In this document: positions 1-7,588 of the stretch, piece after piece
Position numbering within the stretch: position 1 is the stretch's first letter
How the letters are laid out: each line of letters opens with the position of its first letter
From: G963662655 sp963666875
Lineage (GTDB): Bacteria > Cloacimonadota > Cloacimonadia > Cloacimonadales > JAIOQZ01
Direction of reading: 5' to 3'
DNA length: 64,000 nt
Assembly: GCA_963666875.2 (NCBI GenBank)
Contig: CAXXPU010000013.1
Location: forward strand, 1 to 64,000
Position numbers and translations under genes: made by a program
The notes under the pieces: model-generated
What the model was told of the DNA's origin: nothing
Seen by the model: only the letters and a program-made list of their open reading frames with translations
The model's database searches: none

Positions 1-40
1 TTGGGTAAATACAACAAAGTCGATGCGCGTCTGTTCTATT

Positions 41-302
41 TTCTGTAAGCGCCGATCTCCCAGACTGTGTGAAAATGCGACATTTCCGATCAAAGAATGT
101 TGCTTCGTTTTATGGTTACAAGAGAAACAACCCCCCTTTATCCCCCCTTGTCAGGGGGGTTGAAGAGATAGCCACCATCGTTTCCTCACCCCCCCTGACA
201 AGGGGGGATAAAGGGGGGTTGTTTCCCCATAGATGCTCCCTACATGTGGTAATCCGGTATATTCGCTAAATACTCAGAGTAGAGATCGGCGCCTACAGAA
301 AA
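41..302. repeat. Nested inverted-repeat (MITE-like) element
   Basis: Two nested pairs of inverted arms are visible. The outer 19-bp arms at 41-59 and 282-300 (TTCTGTAAGCGCCGATCTC against its near-exact complement, one mismatch) enclose inner arms of about 37 bp at 124-160 and 188-225. The inner arms are built of C-runs and G-runs around TTTATCC and TTGTCA. Nothing between the arms is a convincing gene. The architecture resembles a non-autonomous palindromic repeat, and similar C/G-run repeats are common in metagenomic genomes. No transposase is encoded here. Confidence 0.7.
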
Positions 303-363
303 AAACCAACTCACCCACCAAATATGCAACAGAGCCTGATTTAATGGACTGCGGCGACATCCA

Positions 364-407
364 TAAAAGAAAACCCAACCCCGATGCAGGGCACCGGAAG
401 CTGGGTT
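364..407 (-). terminator. Terminator downstream of the flagellar cluster
   Basis: Read on the minus strand, AACCCA (complement of 402-407) pairs with TGGGTT (complement of 372-378), with a GC-rich inner stem CCG/CGG. A T-rich tract (TTTTCTTTT, complement of 364-372) follows directly. It lies about 30 bases past the fliW stop, as expected for the end of the flagellar transcript. Confidence 0.55.
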
Positions 408-439
408 GTAATTGATACGTTACAAACCGTAAACTACAT

Positions 440-889
440 TCAGCCGGCCTTTGCGACTGCGTCGTCGGACAGCAGACGATACTTCAGGTCGTAGTCGGGG
501 TGATCCAGCACCACCTGTTTGCCGAGGTTGTTTTCGGTGTTGATCAGCAGCGGACCCATTGAGATTCGCGGTCATCTTGCCGGGATCCTTGGGTACGGTG
601 ACGATAACAAGCTGCGCGACTCGAGCCGGGTCAATCCACCTTGATTTCCTCCAGATCGGCGCGATAGAGACGAATCTGGTAGTCGGGCTTGAAGATGAGC
701 GGATCGGTCACCACGAACGCGAGGTCGGGTGATTCCATGCTCTGCAGCCATTTCAAGGGTGATTTCTTGTTGGCGTCGATCAGGACATAGTCCTTATAGC
801 CGGCGAAACCGAGTATTCCGCTTGGAAAGGTGATCTTGGTTTTCGGATCGATTTCAATCTCTGCCGAAACGTTTCGTTTTGATCTTCAT
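440..889 (-). pseudogene. fliW: Flagellar assembly factor FliW (three frameshifts)
   Basis: FliW binds flagellin and antagonises the translational regulator CsrA. The ATG at 889 follows a GAGGGT ribosome site. Piecing frames together gives MKIKTKRFG, EIEIDPKTKITFPSGILGF, then PDYQIRLYRADLEEIKVD and PLLINTENNLGKQVVLDH, the usual order of a ~150-aa FliW. The frame is broken by single extra bases near 865 (after KRFG), about 645 (after EIKVD) and about 567 (before GPLL). Apart from the indels the residues look normal, so these may be sequence errors and not decay. It is the last gene of the cluster and lies downstream of its regulatory partner csrA. Confidence 0.8.
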
Positions 890-906
890 ATTACTACCCT
901 CTTTTC

Positions 907-2082
907 TTAGATATAGTTGAGCAGACTTTCAGTTAAAATACTTCCCAGCACCGAAGTAGAAGACGAGAGCGCCGTCTCGACCATTGACAGCTCCGAGATC
1001 GCGTCGATCAGATCGGGTTGCGATATATTCTCGATGCAAGACAACAGGTTCTCTTCGGTTGCCACCATGTTATTCCGGGCGACTTCTATCCGATTCATGC
1101 GGATGCCTGTCTCCGCCAGGAGATTCTCGAACGTGTCCTGGACGTCGCGCAGGCCTGCCAGCGCATCGGATATGGCAGTGGTGTCATTGTTTTCCAGTGC
1201 GATCTTGAGATTGTACATGGTATCGATCAGTCCGGTATTTTCTGCCACCTGCTGGCCTGTTACGTTGGTTGTTTATACGACTGGTTCGACTCATATTGAA
1301 GTCGATCTGTCCGTCATCACCGTTGTAACTGCCGGCACGGACATAAACCTTGAATTCAACGCCTTCCGCGAACGTTCCAGCGGAAAAATCCGCCCGAACG
1401 CCGAGATCCTCTCCATTCACATCGTCATAGACCGCAATGTTCCCAGTCAATGTCAACTCGCTGCCCCAGGTCTCACCGCCATCTCCGGATATCTGGTATT
1501 GCGCTGTACCCAGCTCTCCACCCGAGATGATACGGACAAGGTATTCCTTTTCGGCGTCTCCCGTGAATTCTCCGGATGTAGTCATGACACCCTCGTAGGT
1601 GTTGGCTGACGAGGCGTATCCCGGCAGAATCCTGCCGTAGCTCAGATAAGCCTGCTCATCCGTGTTGTATCCCGAGAAAAGGTAGCGATTGCTTTGTTTT
1701 GTATTGAGTGTCTGGAACATCTGATCAAGGATTTCGGCTATTTCTGTCGAGCCAACCTGATGGACGGAAGTATCAGCAGTTTCGGTTGCATTCAGCTCGG
1801 CTACTTCCCTTGCCCGGGTCAATAATTCGCTGAGCTCTTGCAGACACTGCTCGGTAGCTGTCAGGATACTGCTCGGCGTTCATCCATGTTCGCCTGGTAT
1901 CGCTGCGTCGCAGATAGATCGATCTGATACTTGGTGTACATCGATGTTCCGGTCGGATCGTCCGACGGGTTGATGAGTGTCCTTTCTTTACTGATTATTT
2001 CCTGCAGTTCCCTGTATTTCTCGAGGTTTTTGCTGACCTCGCCATACAAATTATGGAACGCCATCTGGGTTGTGACTCGCAC
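907..2082 (-). pseudogene. flgL: Flagellar hook-associated protein FlgL (frameshifted)
   Basis: FlgL is the HAP3 junction protein between hook and filament. A GTG at 2082, just after the csrA stop, begins VRVTTQMAFHNLYGEVSKNL, and LINPSDDPTGTSMYTKYQ is the classical flagellin-like N-terminal helix. The middle (from about 1850) carries a variable domain, and the C-terminus ending SILTESLLNYI is the typical FlgL/flagellin coiled-coil. Frame changes occur near 1868 and 1268, so the protein is split into three reading-frame pieces. Reassembled length is about 390 aa, slightly longer than usual because of the central domain. Confidence 0.85.
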
Positions 2083-2083
2083 A

Positions 2084-2330
2084 TTAACCTCCCATTTTAC
2101 CGCTCAGCAGTTCGTTCAGCTTATCGAACGCAGACTGATCGATAACGGCCTTGGACGCCTTCTGGTTCTCCTTGAGGATTTTCTCGTAAATTTCTTTTCG
2201 ATATACCGGAAGCGCGCGCGGCGCTTTAATACCGATTCGTGCCGATGTTTTGTTCATCTCTGCGAGCACGATCTCGATTTCGTCGCCGACGATGATCGAC
2301 TCGCCAATCTTTTCTGGTTAATAATAACAT
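2084..2330 (-). pseudogene. csrA: Carbon storage regulator CsrA (one frameshift)
   Basis: CsrA is a small RNA-binding translational repressor, in flagellated non-enterics usually of flagellin mRNA. ATG at 2330 follows a GGAAGG ribosome site. MLLLTRK is followed, after one extra base near 2309, by IGESIIVGDEIEIVLAEMNK and ARIGIKAPRALPVYRKEIYE, an almost consensus CsrA. The tail of about 30 residues after the core (to LLSGKMGG) is longer than the usual 60-70 aa. It lies between flgK and flgL, with fliW at the end of the same operon, the standard CsrA/FliW feedback arrangement. Confidence 0.85.
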
Positions 2331-2388
2331 CTTTCACCTTCCTTGGTGCCTTTGTATGCCTTGCGGCACATTAAACCTTCCCTGGTTA

Positions 2389-3775
2389 TCAGCGGACAAG
2401 ACCCATGATTGTTCCCATGAGTTCATCAGCCATTTCGACGACCTTGGCAGCCGCTTGATAAGATCTCTGGTAACTCAACAGATTTACCGATTCCTCATCG
2501 ATCGATACCCCTTTTACCGATTCGCGGTAATTATCGACCTGCGTTGCCGTCAATTCAAGCATATCGCTTTGGGTCGCGGGCGTTGGACGAGTCCTCTGCC
2601 GATCGAGGAAAGCATGGATCCATAATACTCTCCGAACGACTGATTGCCCATCGTTGCCTCGGACCGAAGCGCGGTAATCATCAATGCGACACGGTTGTCG
2701 CCCTCTTCGCCCGCCCAGCGAGGCGGCTATTTTATCCGGCGAAGCGGCGATCTCGTCTGAAAGCCTGAAATCGGCAGCGCCGGTTATATCGGATGCGAAG
2801 AAGTCGAGATTGGTGGATGGCGGATCGCCAAGCCCGGTACCCTGTCTGTGGATGGCGTTGAGCTGTTGCGCAAGATTCACTGCGAGGTTGTCCAGCTTCT
2901 CCATGTAGCTTGTGAGCTGGTTGTCGCGCAGGTTCATGAGTCCCGCGAGCTGACCGTTCTGAAGCCCCGTTGATGCCCGTATTGGTGGTCGCTCCATACG
3001 AGCCTGCTGGTCTCGAGGCCATCGGTGTTGCTCGTGTAAACCCGCAGATGGCGCGAGGAATCGTGCGAGGACCAATTGATCCGAACCGAAATAGACCACC
3101 CGGCTGCCGTCGTTGTGGGTCTGAACGCTGATATCTCCGTACTCGGAGAGGTCGTCCAGCAGCTTGTCCCATTTATCCAGCAGATCGTTGGGGATCGTGC
3201 CGGTCTGTTCGGCTTGCTGGATCTGCATGTTGAGCGTCGCCAACTGGTCGCCGATGCCGTTGACGGTCGATGCGATGTCCCGAATTTCTTTATCCGACTT
3301 CGGCGTATTTGTCGGAAATGGTCGTGTGTAGCGCGTGAAAAGGAGTCGGACAGGCTTTGCGCCGATTCGAGCAGCGTAAGCCGGAAGGTGTTGTCCATCG
3401 AGGTTGTCCGAAAGCGCTTCCCAACTGTCCCAGAACGCGTTCAGATCGACAGCGAGACCGTAGTCGCCAAGCTCATTCAGCTCCGATTCAAGTTCCGAGA
3501 GCTTCTCCGCGGAGCGGCTCCAGTAACCGAGTTCCGAGTTCTCCTCGCGGAAGTTGTTGTCCAGGTAGAGATCCCTCATGCGCTCGATCCGCACTGCTTC
3601 CACGCCGGTTTCCGTAGTAGAACAGCGAATCGGATGTCGCGTCGCTGCTTACCTGAACCACTCGTTGACGACTGAAGCCTTCCGTATTCACGTTGGCGAT
3701 GTTGTGCCCCGTCGTCTGCAGATTCTGTTCTGCGTTCATGAGGGCTTTTCGCCCTATGGACAGGATGTTGAACAT
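2389..3775 (-). pseudogene. flgK: Flagellar hook-associated protein FlgK (many frameshifts)
   Basis: FlgK (HAP1) joins hook and filament. The start at 3775 gives MFNILSIGRKALMNAEQNLQ followed by TTGHNIANVNTEGFSRQRV, the flagellar rod/hook N-terminal motif. The C-terminus has SVNLLSYQRSYQAAAKVVEM and ends MGTIMGLVR, the family's C-terminal coiled-coil. In between the frame changes at least six times (near 3605, 3400, 3320, 3060, 2965 and 2720-2600), each time restoring conserved FlgK-like sequence such as AQQLNAIHRQGTGLG. Total span corresponds to about 460 aa, a normal FlgK size. It is either a recent pseudogene or a poorly sequenced intact gene. Confidence 0.85.
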
Positions 3776-3777
3776 GC

Positions 3778-4277
3778 TTAGATCCTCTTGTTCAGGAGAA
3801 TCGAGCTTCTCTTCTGGCTGATCATTCCGACGCGACTGTAAACGCGGTCGCGATCAATGATATCCGCGATCATTCCAGGTTGTCACCTACCATCTCAAGT
3901 CCTGTGCGGATGAGTTCTTTATTCTCCGCGGAGAGCTTGTCGATAGTCTTGAGCGTGTTGGCAAAGACCTTGAAGAACACCTGCGCCTTCTCCTGCTCTT
4001 CCGGCTCGGTAAAGACACGATCGATGTTTTTGAGCGAGGTCTCCTCGACATCGGAACCCACAGTCAACACCAGCGTTTCCATAAGGTCGTTTCGCTCGTT
4101 GGTGCTGTTGTGTGCTCTGCCGATTAATAAAGCCGCACGCTGGCTGACATCCTGGAACTGACGGATATCCCATTTCATCAGGGCGTACTTCTGTTCCGAA
4201 AGGATCAGCGCCACTTCCTGGTAGGAGGCGATTTCTTCCTCCCACGCGTCGAAAAAATCTCTCTTCAGGGTATCCAT
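3778..4277 (-). CDS. flgN: FlgN-like flagellar chaperone (C-terminal frameshift)
   Basis: FlgN chaperones FlgK and FlgL before export. The start at 4277 gives MDTLKRDFFDAWEEEIASYQ, a helical acidic protein of FlgN size located directly upstream of flgK. The open frame stops at 3870 after EMVGDNLE, but the next frame immediately continues MIADIIDRDRVYSRVG and ends ILLNKRI at 3778, which looks like the FlgN tail with its tyrosine-glycine stretch. A single missing A in GGAATG near 3871 would join them. The alternative, a separate 31-aa ORF coupled by ATGA, is less likely. Identification rests on position and fold; sequence identity to FlgN is weak. Confidence 0.65.
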
Positions 4278-4290
4278 CTTGACTCCTTCT

Positions 4291-5109
4291 TTATTGTATC
4301 GATTGATAATAATCCAAAACTCTGCGCACGTAGTGCTGCGTCTCTTTGAAGGGCGGAATGCCGTCGTATTTATCGACATTCCCGGGGCCGGCGTTGTATG
4401 CCGCCAGTGCGAGCTTCACATCGCCCTCGTAGCGATCCATCATCATCTTCAGGTAGCGCACGCCACCCTCGATGTTCTGCTCAGGATCGAACGAATCGGT
4501 TACGCCCAGTCCTTCCGCCGTCTTGTCCATAAGCTGCATCAGACCCTTTGCGCCGGCGTGTGATTCCGCGTTGGGATTGCCGTAGCTCTCCTGCGCAATC
4601 ACAGCCTTCACCAGCTTCTCATCGACGCCGTACTGTCCGGCAATTTCCACGATAACCGGCTCGTATTGCCGCAACCTCTGTGCGAGTGTCTTGCCGATTG
4701 GAGTGGTAGCTCCAGTCGCGGTCGCTGTCACAACCGATTTCGTTCGTATATAGTCTCTGTCCGAAAGGTCGCGAATACTCTCGATGGGCTTCTGCTGCTG
4801 TGAATCGAGCTGTTTCATGATCTGCTTCGAGATACCCAGATCACCCTTCTCCGCGATATCCATAGCGACCTTCTGCAGGAACATCTCCTGATACCAGTCG
4901 CTACCAGGCGCATCGCCCACCATGGACGAATTTTCGAGTGTCTCGGTCATGGCTGCCAGCATCTGACGGACGAAAATCGCCTCGAACTCACGCGCTGCCT
5001 CTTCCGCCTTCTCGCGGTCGTAGTCCTTCAGTTGTTCACCGAGTTTCTTGTACTTCTCAGTGTCCATCCGTTGAACTTGCAACGCCTCTTGTTGTTCGAT
5101 TGTGATCAT
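4291..5109 (-). CDS. flgJ: FlgJ-like rod protein with lytic transglycosylase domain
   Basis: The 272-aa protein is intact. The N-terminal part (roughly residues 30-105) has EAAREFEAIFVRQMLAAM and FLQKVAMDIA, the FlgJ rod-binding domain that caps the growing rod. The C-terminal part (about 140-265) is a soluble lytic transglycosylase fold with the catalytic glutamate in VIAQESYGNP, then GAKGLMQLM and LALAAYNAGPGNVDKY. Enteric FlgJ instead carries a glucosaminidase domain. The SLT form is known from other phyla and serves the same purpose, opening peptidoglycan for the rod. It follows flgI by 9 bases. It is the only cluster gene with no visible indel. Confidence 0.88.
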   Translation of the reverse strand: MITIEQQEALQVQRMDTEKYKKLGEQLKDYDREKAEEAAREFEAIFVRQMLAAMTETLENSSMVGDAPGSDWYQEMFLQKVAMDIAEKGDLGISKQIMKQLDSQQQKPIESIRDLSDRDYIRTKSVVTATATGATTPIGKTLAQRLRQYEPVIVEIAGQYGVDEKLVKAVIAQESYGNPNAESHAGAKGLMQLMDKTAEGLGVTDSFDPEQNIEGGVRYLKMMMDRYEGDVKLALAAYNAGPGNVDKYDGIPPFKETQHYVRRVLDYYQSIQ

Positions 5110-5118
5110 GTCAAACTC

Positions 5119-6204
5119 CTACATGATGACCAGTTCGGCCTGGAGTGCGCCGGCTGCCTTGAGCGATTGAAAAATGGATATCAGATCACGCGGTGTGTGA
5201 CTTTTATGCTGTTGAGTGCGCGTGCGAGTTCCTGCACGGTGCTCGATTCGAGTACCATGACGCGCGCAGGTTCGTTGATCGCCGCGACGTTCGAATACTC
5301 GGTCGTCTCTTCGATCATGCGAACCCGACACTCTCGGTCTGCGAATAGGTATTGATCTTGATCATCAGATTGCCGTGCGCCACCGCAACTTCGGAAAGCT
5401 CGACGTTCCGCCGGCTACGATGGTTCCGGTCCGCTCGTTGATGACCACGCGCGCTCGTTGCTCGGGCACCACTTCCAGATTCTCGATGGTCGAGATGAAG
5501 CCGATCAGCTTCTTCTGCACCAGCACCGAATCGGGTACCACGATCTGCACGGAACTTGCGTCTTCCGGCGCTGCCAGACGGTATTCGAAATACTCGTTGA
5601 TCGCCGTCGCGACCCGCTGCGCCGTGGTGAAATCGGGATTGTGAAGATTGACGAGCAGCTCGCCGTTGTAGAGCATCTGGCTGAAAACTTCCTTCTCGAC
5701 GACCGCGCCGCCCGGAATCCTGCCCACCAGCGCAAAATTTTTACGCAGCTTCGTTCCCGCTGCGCTCGAATTGAATCCGCCGATCGACACCGCGCCCTGC
5801 GCCATGGCGTAGAGTTCTTCATCGATACCGAGAAGCGGCGTCATCAGAAGCGTCCCGCCCTCAAGGCTCTTGGCGTCGCCCACCGAGGATACCGTCACGT
5901 CGAACGTACTCCCCGACTTGGCGAACGCCGGAAGCGTCGCGGTTACAATCACCGCCGCCACGTTGTTGGGGCGAATCTTGTTCTGCGCGATGGTCAGACC
6001 GAACCGCTCCATCATGTTCTTGATGGACTGGATCGTCATCTGACTGCTGCTGCCGTCGCCGCTGCCGTCCAAACCGATCACCAGCCCATAACCGATGAGC
6101 TGCTTCGATTCCAGACCGCTGAAACCGGCGATGTCCTTCAACCGGACCTGCGCCTGCATGAGCGCAACGCTCAGTAGTAACGCAAGAAGCACGGTTCTCT
6201 TCAT
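5119..6204 (-). pseudogene. flgI: Flagellar P-ring protein FlgI (three frameshifts)
   Basis: FlgI polymerises into the periplasmic P-ring around the rod. MKRTVLLALLLSVALMQAQV is a signal peptide, followed by RLKDIAGFSGLESKQLIGYG and VIGLDGSGDGSSSQMTIQSI, strong FlgI signatures. The first frame runs to RTGTIVAGG, then shifts near 5404 into VELSEVAVAHGNLMIKI, near 5328 into MIEETTEYSNVAAINEPARV, and near 5195 into TPRDLISIFQSLKAAGALQA. Reassembled length is about 360 aa, normal for FlgI. It is the first gene of the cluster. No flgH or flgG is seen upstream, where only repeats lie. Confidence 0.85.
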
Positions 6205-6910
6205 TGTTCACCTCATAAATTGGTTTTCCGCTTGGGTACATCGTTGCCGAGACGATATACCCGCGCCGAAAATTTACCGAACCAGATGGGCGTCATGAAA
6301 TGCTGTCGTCTCTCGTGATCAACAGCGAAAATCTGCGTCTCTCGTAATCAACAGATCAACATGGATGTCATTCTTAATCAACCATTCACTAATTCCACCG
6401 TCGTGGAACCCATCGTTGTACACATTCTATTCGCACTTCCATTTTGCAGAAGCCATGCCAATCATTCGCGTGAAACCGTATGCTTCTGCAATCATGGCGA
6501 TTAGGCGCTTTGACCTCGTTTCCACCATCGCGAAATTGTGGTGTGTTTCATTCCATGTGGGAAAGATTTTCCCGACATGTTTTGCCGGATTGGTGTTGAG
6601 AAGGCACTTGTCCGGTATCAATGCTTTCAGGTTCCATACTTTATTATGGAGAAGAGAAGCCCCTCCCCGAATCGAGGCTGTGTAGAAATCCCGCCCAATT
6701 CTTCTCTCTATCGTAGGGGCAGGTCCCCATGCCTGCCCTTCTCTACGGTCCGCCAAGCTCCAGCTTGGCACTTCTCCTTGGTAACGTTCGTGTTTCGGGA
6801 TAAAAGGAAGGGCAGGGCACGGGGACCTGCCCCTTGACGATAGAGAAGAGAACGGCCGCGCATTTTCACTCAGTCCGAGAGGGTTGCCCCTCCTTATTCA
6901 TAAAAAAACC
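6205..6910. other. Gene-free interval with repeats
   Basis: This 700-base gap between flgI and the TetR gene has no supported gene. It holds a short tandem motif (CGTCTCTCGTGATCAACAG and a variant ending GTAATCAACAG, near 6308 and 6334) and the large palindrome at 6700-6850. Open frames here, such as 6427-6771 on the minus strand, lack a ribosome site and recognisable family features. Confidence 0.5.
6700..6850. repeat. Long palindromic repeat
   Basis: Arms at 6700-6744 and 6804-6850 are inverted copies with a few mismatches (GTAGGGGCAGGTCCCC against GGGGACCTGCCCC), each flanked by TCTCTATCGT or ACGATAGAGA. A second, perfect small palindrome (GCCAAGCTCCAGCTTGGC, 6752-6769) sits in the loop. 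It has the form of a REP/MITE-type intergenic repeat and encodes no protein. Confidence 0.7.
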
Positions 6911-6952
6911 TTGACGAATAGGCAGTCTCCGAAATTATACCGACCAGTCGGT
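6911..6952 (+). promoter_or_regulatory. Promoter and TetR operator
   Basis: A -35-like TTGACG (6911-6916) is followed after 17 bases by ATTATA (6934-6939). Abutting it is a perfect palindrome, ACCGACCAGTCGGT (6939-6952), a sequence type typical of TetR-family operators. It lies 19 bases upstream of the tetR start, so autorepression of the whole export operon is the simple reading. Confidence 0.6.
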
Positions 6953-6970
6953 CTGATGAAGGAGATGACG

Positions 6971-7588
6971 ATGAAACAGGACAATACAAAAGCGCGGATC
7001 ATGGACGCCGCGATGATCGAATTTCTGATCAACGGATACGATCGTGCCTCCATGAGCGATATCGTGAAGCGATCCGGGATCACCAAGGGCGGCATCTACC
7101 ACTACTTCAGCGGCAAAGAAACGCTCCTGCGCGAGATCGTGTCCAGCTACCTCGAAGAGATGGCGGACTGGACCGCGGAACTGGTCGAACATACGGTGGA
7201 CGCACGCGAGCTGTTCCAGCAGTACTTCCGGTCGATTCTGAAGATCGAGGAGGCCTTCTTCCGGAAGACCGGAATCGAGGAGATCAACCCGTTTCACTAT
7301 TTCAAGCTGATGTTCGACGCCATGAGCAGATTTCCCGATCTGCGAAGGCAAGCCTGCGCCATCTACGAACGCATGCAGGAGCAGGTTTCAATCAAGCTGC
7401 GAGCGGGTCAGCTCTCCGGCCTGATCCGTTCCGATCTGGACACCGATTCGATCGCATACAGCTTCAACGCGCTCTACGAAGGGACGATCATGCTCAGCCA
7501 GGTCGATGACGGTGCCAAGGACAAGCTTCAACGATACATCGAAAATTTGTGGCATCTGATAACCGTAAAACCCGGAGTGGAAAAATGA
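6971..7588 (+). CDS. TetR/AcrR family transcriptional regulator
   Basis: The 205-aa protein has an N-terminal helix-turn-helix (about residues 10-55) with ARIMDAAMIEFLINGYDRAS and GITKGGIYHYFSGKETLL, a textbook TetR DNA-binding domain, and a helical C-terminal ligand/dimer domain. ATG at 6971 is chosen because GGAG lies 7 bases upstream; longer in-frame starts would run through the operator. Its stop overlaps the start of the MMPL transporter (ATGA), so it is first in that operon. It probably senses a lipophilic molecule exported by the downstream pump; the ligand is unknown. Confidence 0.9.
   Translation: MKQDNTKARIMDAAMIEFLINGYDRASMSDIVKRSGITKGGIYHYFSGKETLLREIVSSYLEEMADWTAELVEHTVDARELFQQYFRSILKIEEAFFRKTGIEEINPFHYFKLMFDAMSRFPDLRRQACAIYERMQEQVSIKLRAGQLSGLIRSDLDTDSIAYSFNALYEGTIMLSQVDDGAKDKLQRYIENLWHLITVKPGVEK

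Noticed and set aside
41..302. CRISPR array
   Set aside because: Only two inverted arm pairs, with no direct repeats or regular spacers; nowhere else in the window were regularly spaced direct repeats seen.
3778..3873. Separate 31-aa gene between flgN and flgK
   Set aside because: More simply explained as the FlgN C-terminus after a one-base deletion; its sequence continues the FlgN helix and tail.
6427..6771. Minus-strand 114-aa ORF in the repeat interval
   Set aside because: Overlaps the palindromic repeat, lacks a ribosome site, and shows no recognisable domain.
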